Translations under genes and position numbers: made by a program
Assembly: GCF_004006175.1 (NCBI RefSeq)
Contig: NZ_CP033219.1
Location: 2,108,001-2,172,000 of the forward strand
Reading direction: 5' to 3'
Length of the DNA stretch: 64,000 nucleotides
Origin: Parasedimentitalea marina
GTDB lineage: Bacteria > Pseudomonadota > Alphaproteobacteria > Rhodobacterales > Rhodobacteraceae
Part shown: one piece after another, positions 10,404-19,661 of the stretch
How the letters are laid out: each line of letters begins with the position of its first letter
Position numbering within the stretch: position 1 is the first letter of the stretch
The notes under the pieces: generated by a model
Told to the model about the DNA's origin: nothing
The model's input: only the letters and a program-made list of their open reading frames with translations
Database searches by the model: none

Positions 10404-11279
10404 CTACGCTCCGACGGATGCGAAGGCACTGCAGATCCATTGCACCAAGCTTCCTATCTCCTCACTCAATTCTGAATGCCGTGGATGTATCAGCCCATAG
10501 GTTGATCCATCATCAACAAACCCAAGCGGCGCAATCAGGCGCCCCCTTTCGAGATCATCACAGGCCACGATTTGTGGGCAAACTGCGACGCCAAGGCCAC
10601 CCGCAGCAGCTTCTGCCAGCAAGAAATGGTGGTCGAACAATCTAATTTCAGCAGGTTTGGGCGCGTTCGGGATTTGATCCAACCAGGTCGACCACGCATT
10701 CGGCCTGGTTTTGCTGCCCAGTCCGATATAGTTCCCAGCTTGGAATGCGCCAATCATCTCCGGAGTCATCACGGCACCGATTTCCTCGTCAAACAACGGG
10801 ATGATCTGCCAGTCGGGATCAATAGGAAAATCCAGGCGGCGCACAGCCAATGTCACGCCATCCCGAGCGAAATTGAGCGTACCACCACCTACAGACAAAT
10901 GGACCGGGATATCAGGGTGTGCATCCTGAAACTGGCTCAGCCTGGGGATCAGCCACCGCATGGCGACAGATCGTTCACAGGAAAGCACAATCGGAGCATT
11001 TACTTTTTGAAGACGGATCGAGGTCAACGTTTCACCGATCAAAGCGAGGGCCTTGGAGGTGGCGTCGGATAAAAGCTCTCCCTCCGGAGTCATGGCAATG
11101 CCACGCCCATCAGGGGTTACCAAGCGAATATCCAGATCGCGTGATAGCTTAGTAACGCGTCTGCTGATTGCCCCATGCGTCAAGGCTAATTCGTCGGCGG
11201 CCGCCCGCACAGAGCCAAGTCTTGCAACGGCCTCAAAGGCGCGTAGGTCATCGAGGGAGGGGATCTCAGATCGCTTCAT
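10404..11279 (-). CDS. LysR-family transcriptional regulator (GcvA-like)
   Basis: A 291-aa LysR-type regulator starting at 11279 (MKRSEIPSLDDLRAFEAVAR). An upstream in-frame start would add 59 residues that do not look like protein of this family. The N-terminal winged helix contains ALTHGAISRRVTKLSRDL. The effector domain has GcvA-type features (CERSVAMRWLIPRL, AVRRLDFP). It is divergent from the four-carbon acid-sugar genes and so probably controls them. A perfect palindrome lies 2 bp upstream of the start codon and could be the autoregulatory operator. Confidence 0.88.
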   Translation of the reverse strand: MKRSEIPSLDDLRAFEAVARLGSVRAAADELALTHGAISRRVTKLSRDLDIRLVTPDGRGIAMTPEGELLSDATSKALALIGETLTSIRLQKVNAPIVLSCERSVAMRWLIPRLSQFQDAHPDIPVHLSVGGGTLNFARDGVTLAVRRLDFPIDPDWQIIPLFDEEIGAVMTPEMIGAFQAGNYIGLGSKTRPNAWSTWLDQIPNAPKPAEIRLFDHHFLLAEAAAGGLGVAVCPQIVACDDLERGRLIAPLGFVDDGSTYGLIHPRHSELSEEIGSLVQWICSAFASVGA

Positions 11280-11281
11280 AC

Positions 11282-11296
11282 GTGATAAATTATCAC
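11282..11296 (-). promoter_or_regulatory. Palindromic operator candidate for the LysR gene
   Basis: GTGATA-AAT-TATCAC is a perfect inverted repeat just upstream of the LysR start codon and in the divergent interval with the acid-sugar operon. Its dyad form suits a LysR-type site. Binding is inferred. Confidence 0.45.
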
Positions 11297-11394
11297 CAAT
11301 TTCGGTCAGAACAAATAGATTTATAAAGGTTACACGTTTGCTATGTTCACCATATGAAATACACGCATCGACATATCCTTCAGATTGGACAGCT

Positions 11395-12147
11395 TTTCGT
11401 GCCAGCGGGCGAAAACGAATTGTGATGGCGCCTGCCTGTCCTGAGGCCGGGCGCATTACCGCCGGCGGAGTTCAGCATGTGAACGGCGTTCCCGTGTGCC
11501 AGTCCTCCTATGCTGATGATCTTGTCCATCCTGCAACAACATCGCGGAACGCAGATCTCCTGCCTTACGCGAGCGCGGATGTGACCATTCTAGATGCGGT
11601 TACGCAGAAGGAACTGAACCAGAAGGTGGCTGCAGTAGAAGACGTTGAAGATACACTTTGGGTTGGCTCCCCGGGAGTGGCAATTGCATTGGCCAATCGG
11701 TTTGCGCAAGCGCGCTCTGATAAACTTGCAATCCGAATGTGCAACTCGATCCTGATCGTCGTCGGCAGTGCCAATCCGGTCAGCCGTCGGCAATTGACAC
11801 AGGTAATGCAGCATCCCCACACCACATACCTGATGATACCAAAGGATCGGGTCACCGCGCCTGCACAATCTCTTTCGGATCTGGTGGAGCAAGCCATGGA
11901 TCATTTTGGGGAATGTGACACCGTGATCGCTACAGGTGGGGACAAGATGGAAGCCGCGCTGAACTTGCTTGGAATTTGCCAGTTTTCCCTGGTCGGCGAA
12001 CTTGAGCATGGTTTTCCGCTCGCGATAGCCACGCTGCCAAATGGGAGCTTGTTAACGCTTGGAATGAAGGCCGGTGGCTTTGGCGTGGACACAACATTGT
12101 TGCATGCGGTCGATGTGCCGTGCACCAGGAAAGGGAAGGCTATTTGA
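11395..12147 (+). pseudogene. DUF1537 four-carbon acid-sugar kinase, 5'-truncated
   Basis: The readable product matches the C-terminal two thirds of the DUF1537 kinase family (OtnK/DtnK; D-threonate or D-erythronate phosphorylation). Recognisable segments are RIVMAPACPEAGRITAGG, SILIVVGSANPVSRRQL, VIATGGDKMEAAL and LTLGMKAGGFG. Members are about 400 aa with an N-terminal sugar-binding domain beginning with an Asp-rich motif. Here homology seems to start near 11395 and the N-terminal 100-plus residues are missing; upstream DNA is the LysR promoter region. An internal ATG at 11425 could still give about 240 aa. The stop overlaps the pdxA2 start (TGATG), so operon structure is kept. Probably non-functional as a kinase. 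Confidence 0.75.
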
Positions 12148-13148
12148 TGACAGAGCAAGTTAAACCCCTGGCCATCACTATGGGCGACCCGTCCGGGATT
12201 GGGCCAGAGATCGTCGTAATGGCGCTGGTCGAGCAGCCAGGAGTCCGCGCCTTGGTGTTCGGCTGTCCGAGTGTGATGGAACGGGCTGTCGGAATTGTTG
12301 GGGCCGATTGCGATGTGCGCTCGTTGCGCTGTGTGCAAGACGCTCGTTTCACGCCTGGCGTGATTGAGGTTGTGAGCAGTGGCAATCTGACCGAACTTCC
12401 CGCAATAGGACAGATCCAGGCAACAAGTGGAGATGCCGCCTTTTCTGCCATCCAGCTGGCCATCGCTTGTGCGCTGGAAGGGCAGGTGTCAGGTATCGTC
12501 ACAGCCCCAATCCATAAGGAGGCATTGTCTCAAGCCGGGATTTCATATCCCGGGCACACTGAAATGCTGGCCGATTTTAGCGGGGCAGAGCGCGTGGCAA
12601 TGCTGCTTGGGAATGACGAGATCCGCACCGTCCTCGTGACCATTCACTGCTCGCTTTCGGACGCCATCAAGGGCGGTAGTTTCGAGGCGCAGATGACGGC
12701 AATCCGGCTGACTCATGAGGGTGCCACAGCCTTGGGATACGACAATCCGCGTGTGGCAGTTGCAGGCCTTAACCCGCATGCCGGGGAAGGTGGGCTGTTT
12801 GGCCGGGAAGAGATTGAGATTATCGCGCCTGCAATCAAGGCCGCTCAGGCTGAGGGGATCAACGCCTCCGGACCCTGGCCTGGCGATACGGTATTCATGA
12901 TGGCGCGCCAAGGTCAGTTCGATATTGTCGTGGCGCAATACCACGATCAGGGGCTGATCCCCGTCAAATACATGGGACTGGAGAAAGGGGTGAACATCAC
13001 CCTTGGTCTGCCCTTCGTTCGCACCAGCCCCGATCATGGCACCGCATTCGACATTGCCGGAACCGGCAAGGCCGATGCCGCCAGCCTTCTGACCGCCATG
13101 AGTTATGCCAGCAAACTGGTATCTGCCCAAAGTAAAGGAATAGCCTGA
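12147..13148 (+). CDS. PdxA2-type 4-phosphoerythronate/threonate dehydrogenase
   Basis: A PdxA-fold NAD-dependent dehydrogenase (333 aa from the ATG at 12147, MTEQVKPLAITMGDPSG). PdxA metal ligands are visible as histidines in VTIHCSLSD and in VAQYHDQGLIPVKY, and HGTAFDIAGTG closes the family signature. Partners in the operon point to the PdxA2 subgroup, which acts on four-carbon acid-sugar phosphates made by DUF1537 kinases, and not to vitamin B6 synthesis. Starts and stops overlap by one base with both neighbours. Exact substrate (threonate or erythronate) cannot be read from the sequence. Confidence 0.85.
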   Translation: MTEQVKPLAITMGDPSGIGPEIVVMALVEQPGVRALVFGCPSVMERAVGIVGADCDVRSLRCVQDARFTPGVIEVVSSGNLTELPAIGQIQATSGDAAFSAIQLAIACALEGQVSGIVTAPIHKEALSQAGISYPGHTEMLADFSGAERVAMLLGNDEIRTVLVTIHCSLSDAIKGGSFEAQMTAIRLTHEGATALGYDNPRVAVAGLNPHAGEGGLFGREEIEIIAPAIKAAQAEGINASGPWPGDTVFMMARQGQFDIVVAQYHDQGLIPVKYMGLEKGVNITLGLPFVRTSPDHGTAFDIAGTGKADAASLLTAMSYASKLVSAQSKGIA

Positions 13149-14203
13149 TGGGACTTCGTTTTATCTTCATGCTCACCCGCAATGACAAGACGGTTGAGGA
13201 CGCAGAACAGCATCTGAAAACAGCGCTTGCTGCAGGTGTGCATCACATTGGCTTCAAGGATGTGGGCCTTCCTTTTGAACGGTTGAAGGATCTGAATGCG
13301 GCAATCAAGGCCGGTGGAGCCACCAGCTATCTTGAAGTGGTTTCCCTGGACAAGGAAAGCGAGATTGCCTCAGCCAAAGCCGCTGCGGAGATCGGTGTCG
13401 ATATCCTACTGGGCGGCACGAATGTGGATGCGGTTCTGACTGTTCTGGCGGGCACCGACATTCAGTATTTCCCGTTTCCAGGCCAGATCGAGGGCCACCC
13501 CAGCGTGCTCGCGGGTAGCATCGACGAAGTGGTCGACAGTGCGGTGGAATTGGCTGGGCGAGAGGGTGTGCACGGACTTGATTTGCTGGCCTATCGCTCA
13601 ACCGAAAATGTTACTGGGCTGATGGCGGCTGTCTGTGCAGCGGTGAAAAAGCCGGTGATCATGGCCGGCTCGATCGGTTCGCGTGAGCGCATCGAAATCG
13701 TCCGCCGTTCTGGTGCTGCTGGTTTCACCATCGGCACCGCGGCGCTTGATGGCGACTACCCAGCCGACAGCCCAGTGTTGGAAACCCAATTACGTTCGAT
13801 CCAACGGGACGTGGCTGGGGTAAACAAACACGTGTCTCCGCACGGTCCCAAGAACCTCGAAAAAGCATTTGCCTCATTCACGCAAACCTGGAGCCCGCGC
13901 CTCGCCGGAAGGGTCAACAATATGGCGGTCAAACTGGCCAAGTTCGAAGGTGAGTTCGTCTGGCATCACCATGAAACGGAAGACGAGATGTTCCTTGTCC
14001 ACAAAGGGCAGCTGTTGATGAAATTCCGTGACCGGGATGAGGTGGTAGACGAAGGTGAGTTCATCATTGTTCCGCATGGGGTGGAGCATTGCCCGGTGGC
14101 GTTGGGGGGCACCTGCGAGGTCCTACTGCTTGAACCAGATACGACGGTGAACACCGGGAACGCAGACGACCCACGTCGGGCAACCGATCTGGCGAAAGTC
14201 TAA
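13148..14203 (+). CDS. TIM-barrel/cupin fusion protein of the acid-sugar operon
   Basis: A 351-aa two-domain protein. Residues 1 to about 222 form a TIM-barrel-like domain with beta-strand motifs at IGFKDVG, DILLGGTN, VIMAGSIG and AGFTIGTAAL. Residues about 226-351 are a cupin: motif 1 is GEFVWHHHETEDEMFLVHKG (metal ligands H273, H275, E280) and motif 2 is GEFIIVPHGVEHCPVA (H314). The junction reads DVAGVNKHVSPHG. The VNKHVSPHG part resembles the start of a stand-alone cupin, so the fusion seems to have removed a stop and start codon. The barrel probably handles the four-carbon phosphate product and the cupin may isomerise or bind it; this is inference. Confidence 0.75.
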   Translation: MGLRFIFMLTRNDKTVEDAEQHLKTALAAGVHHIGFKDVGLPFERLKDLNAAIKAGGATSYLEVVSLDKESEIASAKAAAEIGVDILLGGTNVDAVLTVLAGTDIQYFPFPGQIEGHPSVLAGSIDEVVDSAVELAGREGVHGLDLLAYRSTENVTGLMAAVCAAVKKPVIMAGSIGSRERIEIVRRSGAAGFTIGTAALDGDYPADSPVLETQLRSIQRDVAGVNKHVSPHGPKNLEKAFASFTQTWSPRLAGRVNNMAVKLAKFEGEFVWHHHETEDEMFLVHKGQLLMKFRDRDEVVDEGEFIIVPHGVEHCPVALGGTCEVLLLEPDTTVNTGNADDPRRATDLAKV

Positions 14204-14257
14204 TGTGTGGTAGCGAATCGACCAGACTAATACAGCCAGAACATGAAAGCATGCGCA

Positions 14258-14298
14258 CCGAGACCCGAGACCCGAGACCCGAGACCCGAGACCCGAGA
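14258..14298. repeat. 7-bp tandem repeat (AGACCCG)n
   Basis: A perfect run of the heptamer AGACCCG, 41 bp or about 5.9 copies, begins 55 bp after the fusion gene. A unit of 7 is not a multiple of 3 and copy number may vary by slippage. It is outside any gene I recognise. Confidence 0.95.
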
Positions 14299-14582
14299 AT
14301 ACTGCTTCGCCTAAGATCGGTTCGCAAGCATCAGGCTTTGATTGCAGTCTTACATGAAGCCTCGTAGTCGACATCCGGATGGCGGAAGGAAAAGGGGCCG
14401 GCCCAAGAGGATGTTACGCAAAAATGAGAAAATACCTTTTTAGTATTTCGTGAAGCAGATCCATTTGTTGTTCAAGGTGCGGCACATTTTTTGACTAAAA
14501 AAGTCAAGTACCATAAGCGGCAATCAGCGACGGGTCCGCATGGCGAATAGCCAACTTTTTCTTTTTCAAAAAGAACGGCCCG
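14299..14582. other. Gap upstream of the broken siderophore operon, with a TTGACT dyad
   Basis: No gene is seen. A perfect dyad TTGACT-AAAAA-AGTCAA lies at 14491-14507, about 75 bp before the first transporter gene. It may be an operator of an iron regulator, though it does not resemble the palindrome in front of iscR. The region is otherwise AT-rich. Confidence 0.5.
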
Positions 14583-15499
14583 ATGCTGTCAAGAAGGTCC
14601 CTGTTATCCGTATTTAGCGGTCTTGTTTTCACTTTCCCATTCTGGGTTTCCGGCGGTGAAGTTGCTCATGAAATGGGCTCAACTACAGTTTCGGATGCGC
14701 CACAGCGTGTGGGTGTTCTTGAGTTTAGTTTCATTGATGCTTTGGCTTCGGTTGGTGTCGCACCGGTTGGCATCGCTGACGACAATAAACGAGTTGGAGT
14801 CTTTCCGGCTTATTCTGACGTTACTGGCGATGATTGGGTCTCGGTTGGAACCCCTAAAACACCCAGCCTTGAGATCATTGCTTCGTTGCAGCGAGACCTG
14901 ATCATAGCCGATAAAACGCGCCACGCAGCAGCCTATGACACACTGTCTGAAATTACCTGACCATTGGTCTGGACAGTCTGGGCGGTGATTATCACGCGTC
15001 GATGGTACATATGTCAGTTATCAGACAGGCCCTTGGCAAGCAGGCCGAAATGGACGCACGCGTTAAGGCCAATAAGGCAACAATGGCCGCCTATGTAGAT
15101 GAGATCAAGACCACCGGTAACGGGGTCGTTGCGCAATTTGGGGTCACCAATGCCAATGGGCTTTGGTTGCACAGCCCAGTTTCTTACAATGGATCCTTGT
15201 TGAAGATGTTCGGCTTCAACTCCAACATGGCTCCGACTGAGGGCAGCGTTTATCAAACCAATTAAGTTCCTACAACGCTGGAACAATTGTCTGTTGTTGA
15301 TCCTGGAGAAATACGTGCAGCCTGCATTTACGGATAGCTGTGCAGGGGATGCGCTGTATGAAGAGCTGAGTGCCGAAAAAATGGTAAAATGTACGAGATC
15401 TCCGCGCATAGCTTGTCCAAGTTACGTGGGATGCTTGCAGCTGAAATGACGGCGCAAGATATGCTGGAATTCATCAAGAAAATGCTCGAAGACAACTAA
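14583..15499 (+). pseudogene. Fe(III)-siderophore ABC transporter substrate-binding protein, broken
   Basis: The first 125 codons give a signal peptide (MLSRRSLLSVFSGLVFTF) and the start of a FecB/FepB-type binding protein (RVGVLEFSFIDALASVGVAPV). The frame ends at 14960. The rest continues in another frame from about 14955 (GLDSLGGDYHASMVHMSVIR, then AYVDEIKTTG, then SVYQTN and stop). More stops and another frame change follow before a last readable piece (MLAAEMTAQDMLEFIKKMLE) ends at 15499. At least two frame disruptions plus in-frame stops make this a pseudogene. It heads a three-gene uptake cluster, all members of which are damaged. Confidence 0.85.
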
Positions 15500-15500
15500 A

Positions 15501-16727
15501 ATGGAACGTGGCGAATGGCTTAAGCGCTTTGCGTTCGCCACTTCTATTTTCGCTCTTCTGTTCGTCGGTGGCACTGCTGCGTCCCTGGCGACAGGAGGGC
15601 GAAATGATGTTGGGCTGAACGCGCTGTTAGGCGTGTTTAGGGCCGAGCCAGCAACATTTGCTCAGTCCATTATGTTTGACATCCGGTTGCCACGGACAGT
15701 TGCGGTAATTCTTACCGGGATGAACCTCGCCATTACTGGTTTGGTTTTTGCAGGCAATCACAAGAAACCCATTGGCATCACACTCAATTTTTGGCGCCAA
15801 TCAAGGTGCTGCCTTGGGAATGGTTTTGATTCGATTTTCTTTCACAATGCTTGACGCTGCAGTAGGAGCGTTTGCCGTCGCCAGTGCGCTGGTTGCAGGA
15901 CTGTTGACTTTGTTGGTCTTGTTGAACGGCGGATGCCTTGCGATATCCGGAACCATTGTTCAGGCGCTATTGCGAAATCCTCTGGCCAGCCCGAAAATCA
16001 TCGGTATCAATTCAGGCGCCGCACTTGCCGTGTACTTGATGGTGATAATGTTTCCCAATCTGTCCATCACATATCTGCCTGTTGCAGCAGTCATGGGCGG
16101 CTGCCTTGCGGCCAGTCTGATCTATCTGGGAGCCGAATTTGGCAAGGTGTCGCCAGCCCGATTGGTCCTGATCGGTATTGCCGTCGGGCAGTTGTGTGAT
16201 GCGGGTGTGAACTACATCCTGGTTACATCACCCACGTTCACTTTTTCAACGCCGCTGGTTTGGCTAACGGGATCTCTGTGGGCGCGTGGTTGGGCCCATG
16301 TAGGAATGGTCTGGCATGTCCTGCCGCTGTTGGGCGTGGCCAGCGTCACCCTAAGCTTCCGGCTGGATTTGATCCGCCTTGGGGACGCTCATGCAACTGG
16401 CCTGGGCATGAATGTGCGCGTCGAGCGTTTTATGTTGATGGTTCTGGCGGTTCTGCTGGCCTCGGTATCAGTAAGCGTCGTTGGAGTGCTTGGTTTCGTC
16501 GGGTTGATGGCACCGCAAATCGCACGCAGCCTGATGGGAGGGGACATCACCGTATCCTAATACCGTGCGCCACTTTGACGGGCATGTTGCTGGTGGTCCT
16601 GGCGGACGCAACTGTTGGGACGCTGGTACCACCGACTGAAATCTCAGCTGGTATTCTGACCGCGATGTTCGGCGCACCGTTTTTCATCTTCATTCTGACA
16701 ACCTCGGGCAAAGCAAAACATTCATGA
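15501..16727 (+). pseudogene. FecCD-type siderophore permease, frameshifted and rearranged
   Basis: A membrane permease of the BtuC/FecCD family. The N-terminal 85 residues read normally, then a frameshift near 15755 moves the coding frame. The family signature then occurs twice within about 80 residues, as AITRNPLASHSIFGANQG and as QALLRNPLASPKIIGINSG, whereas a normal subunit has it once. This suggests two consecutive permease genes, or the two halves of a FhuB-like double permease, joined by an internal deletion. A second frameshift near 16550 separates the last segment (MLLVVLADATVGTLVPPTEI). The end overlaps the ATPase start by 4 bp. Confidence 0.82.
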
Positions 16728-17515
16728 GTATTGAACTCAATCAGGTCAGCGCTGGCAACAACGGCTTCAAGCTGTGTGACATCTCCCTGACTATTGCCAA
16801 AGGGAGCTTTACTGCTCTTATCGGCCCAAATGGCTGCGGGAAATCAAAATTGCTTAACACGATGGCCCGCGTCCTACAGGCACATCAAGGCACCATCCAC
16901 ATTGGGGGGAGCAACATAAAGACCGCCAAGACAAAAGAGATCGCCCGATTGGTGACGTTTTTGCCGCAAAACTCAGTAGTGCCGCCGACGATATCTGGGG
17001 AGCCGTTGGTCAACTACGGCCGCGCACCACATCAAAACCTGTTGGGTTTGCGCAGTCAGGCCGATCGCGACGCTGTCGAAAATGCACTTCACATTACCTC
17101 GCTCGCGGGTCTGCGTAAACGTCCGTTGGCGGAACTCTCAGGTGGTCAGCGCCAGCGAGCTTTCATCGCAATGTGTTTGGCTCAAGATACCCCGTATTTG
17201 CTGTTTGATGAGCCCACATCATTTCTTGATATTCACCATTAATTCGAAACCTTGGACTTATTGTCTGGGTTGCAGCGCGCGGGTAAGACCTGCGTCGTAG
17301 TGTTACACGACTTCGCTCAAGCTGCACATTTTGCGGATAATCTGGTTGTTATGCGGGACGGTGCAATTCAAGTGCAGGGCAATCCCGCCGATGTGGTGAG
17401 GTCAGCAATGCTGGGCCAAATCTATGACCTCCGAGCCAAGGTTATCTCAGATCCTGTAAGTGGAACGCCTATGATGAGCCCGGTTATGTCTTCCCAACTT
17501 TTAGGACAGAAATAA
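16724..17515 (+). pseudogene. FecE-type siderophore ABC ATPase interrupted by an ochre codon
   Basis: An ABC ATPase of the iron-siderophore family (264 codons in total). Walker A reads GPNGCGKSKLL, with Lys where Thr normally follows Ser. The signature is LSGGQRQRAFIAM and Walker B is YLLFDEPTSFLDIHH. The next codon (17240-17242) is TAA, where relatives have Gln (CAA), after which the frame continues cleanly through the H-loop (VVLHDFAQAAHFADN) to 17515. A single C-to-T change explains the stop. The truncated 172-aa product lacks the switch histidine and would be inactive. Confidence 0.88.
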
Positions 17516-17635
17516 GCCCCCGCAAGGTTCTGGATACTTCTAATTCCATGTCTGATAGTTTCGCCGTTCGAGAAGTATTTAAGGGCGTAATGGCACAGAG
17601 TAGCAGCCAGTTTAGGAGCTTTCACAAGAACTCAC

Positions 17636-18535
17636 TCACAATTGACCTGAAACTTTCCCGCTTATTTCGTGTTCACGATAGAATATCGCAGCAACAAGAA
17701 AGCGGACACAAACTCGCACCCGCTCGGTTGCGACCAGGTCTGGGTGGGTTAAAGCCCAGGTCGGCAAGGCGTGCGCAGCTCTGGGTTCAGAGATGCGTAC
17801 CAATGTCGGGTCGGGATCGGCAGCAAAGCAGTTTAGATAGCCAAAGCCCATTCCAGCACTGATCGCACTTTGTTGCGCCTGCATGTCTGAGATTACATGT
17901 GTCACCTTGCAGTTGGACATCGGCGAGTCTTCACGCCAGTGGGCCAATACATCTTTGCCACCCAATGCAATCCACTCGGCGGTTGGGTTTTCGCCAATAA
18001 AGCTATTCGCTTCGACATAGTCCTGGGTCGCATAGACTGTATTGGCAAAATCCGGCAGCCGGTGGGCGACCAGACCGTCATCAGGTTGCACCTGAAACCG
18101 GATGGCAATATCGGCGTTTCTCCGTCGCAAGTCGGCCACCTCAAAGGTTGCATCGACCTCAATTTCAATCTGCGGATAAAGCGTCGTAAACTCTGCCAGA
18201 ATAGGCATCAGCAGATCTTGTGCCAACAGCGGAGGCGTTGATATTCGCACCACCCCTGCAAGGCGTGCATCCCGGCCAAACACCTCGCGCTCCATACTCA
18301 GTATTTCACTTTCTACCCGCTCTGCACGTTCGACAAGTGCTTCCCCTACATCGGTCAGAACGAAACCATCGGGCTGACGCGTAAACAGTTTGATGTTCAG
18401 TTGATCCTCCATTGCTTGCAACCGACGCGACACAGTTGAGTGGCTGACACCCAACTGCTTGGAAGCAGCACGCACTGACCGTCCACGTAGCACTGCCAGA
18501 AAAAATCGCAGGTCATCCCATTCAAAAACTTTCAT
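17636..18535 (-). CDS. LysR-family transcriptional regulator
   Basis: A 299-aa LysR-type regulator. I take the start at 18535 (MKVFEWDDLRFFLAVLRG), the usual N-terminus of this subgroup; longer in-frame versions exist but add unlikely residues. The helix-turn-helix is in SKQLGVSHSTVSRRLQAMED, followed by the effector-binding domain with DIAIRFQVQP. It is divergent from the NmrA-family gene at 18693, with about 157 bp between, and is the likely regulator of that gene. It is convergent with the broken siderophore operon. Confidence 0.88.
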   Translation of the reverse strand: MKVFEWDDLRFFLAVLRGRSVRAASKQLGVSHSTVSRRLQAMEDQLNIKLFTRQPDGFVLTDVGEALVERAERVESEILSMEREVFGRDARLAGVVRISTPPLLAQDLLMPILAEFTTLYPQIEIEVDATFEVADLRRRNADIAIRFQVQPDDGLVAHRLPDFANTVYATQDYVEANSFIGENPTAEWIALGGKDVLAHWREDSPMSNCKVTHVISDMQAQQSAISAGMGFGYLNCFAADPDPTLVRISEPRAAHALPTWALTHPDLVATERVRVCVRFLVAAIFYREHEISGKVSGQL

Positions 18536-18692
18536 CAGGGCCTCTCTCATTCTTGGAATGCGATTCATTACGCATGGTGCAAAAACGGAACGAAACATTG
18601 CAACTATAGCCAGTTCCACACCGCAGTTGCACCCGGTATTCCAAATTTAGACGCAACGCTGCCCCAGATGAGGGCACCCAGGAGTTCTGAAA

Positions 18693-19556
18693 ATGAAAAA
18701 TCAAATCCTTATCATCGGCGGCACCGGAAACATTGGCACCCCGTTGGTCGATCTATTGAAGGACGGCGACCAAAGTTACCGCGTCATGGTGCGAAACGAG
18801 GAAAATGAGACTAAAATGGCGGCGGCAGGTGTCCCCTTTGTTCGTGCAGAACTGGGAGATTGGCCAAGCGTTGAGGCCGCTTTGGAAAACGTCGACACGG
18901 TGTTCCTTCTGAGCGCGCCGTCGCCAGTCATGTCAGACTTGCACAAAGGGCTCATTGATCGCGCCAAATCCGCAGATGTGCACAAAATTGTGCGGCTGTC
19001 GGCTGAGCCTGCCAACTATAGCAAGGGCCTTCCGATGTATGAACAGCATTCTGAGGTTGATGACTATCTGGTGGCGAGTGGGTTGGACTATGTCATTCTA
19101 AGACCACATTATTTCATGCAGAATATCCCACAAATGCACGCGACCTTCATGAAGGATCAGGGCATGTTTGCGCAATACATGGGTGACTCTCGAATTCCCA
19201 TGGTGGATGCGCGTGACATTGCCAAGGCAGCGCTGGCTGGACTGACTTCGGACGCGTTCAACGGCAAAATTCACGTTATCACGGGTCCACAGCCGATCAG
19301 TTTTGATGATGTTGCCAAGGCTTTCTCAAAGCCCCTCGGCAAGGAAATCAGCTACGTGAATCTATCCTACGAAGATCAGAAAGCCGGACTTGAAGCCTAT
19401 GGTACACCTGAAATGGTTGTTCAAACGGTCATGACCTTGTTCAAGCGCTGGTCCGAGGGAGAGGATCAACCGGCAACCAGCGACTACGAGAAAATCACCG
19501 GAGAAAAGGCGACAGATATCGAAAAGTTTGCAGCGGATTTCGCCCCGGTGATGTAA
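18693..19556 (+). CDS. NmrA-like NAD(P)-binding oxidoreductase
   Basis: A 287-aa atypical short-chain dehydrogenase/reductase. The N-terminal GGTGNIGTPLV is the GxxGxxG dinucleotide-binding loop of the NmrA/HSCARG group. The canonical YxxxK pair is not apparent, so it may be a redox sensor or a quinone- or nitroreductase-like enzyme. EQHSEVDDYLVASGLDYVIL is characteristic of this group. It is divergent from a LysR gene that probably controls it, an arrangement common for stress-induced reductases. Substrate unknown. Confidence 0.82.
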   Translation: MKNQILIIGGTGNIGTPLVDLLKDGDQSYRVMVRNEENETKMAAAGVPFVRAELGDWPSVEAALENVDTVFLLSAPSPVMSDLHKGLIDRAKSADVHKIVRLSAEPANYSKGLPMYEQHSEVDDYLVASGLDYVILRPHYFMQNIPQMHATFMKDQGMFAQYMGDSRIPMVDARDIAKAALAGLTSDAFNGKIHVITGPQPISFDDVAKAFSKPLGKEISYVNLSYEDQKAGLEAYGTPEMVVQTVMTLFKRWSEGEDQPATSDYEKITGEKATDIEKFAADFAPVM

Positions 19557-19661
19557 CTATTCGGCTTAAGTTAAACAAAAATATTCCGCGCCGCCTAAAT
19601 AGATTTGGGAGTGGCGCGGTGTATCATTGGGGGGTAGTTCCCATGAGAAGGAATAACAGAA

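Noticed and set aside
10188..10440. Small minus-strand frames between sufS and the LysR gene
   Set aside because: No start context or family similarity; they overlap the LysR 3' end or empty AT-rich DNA.
14258..14298. CRISPR-like array
   Set aside because: The 7-bp units are contiguous with no spacers and no cas genes are near.
15002..15265. Separate 87-aa gene MVHMSVIRQALG
   Set aside because: It is a continuation in another frame of the broken siderophore-binding protein, not an independent gene.
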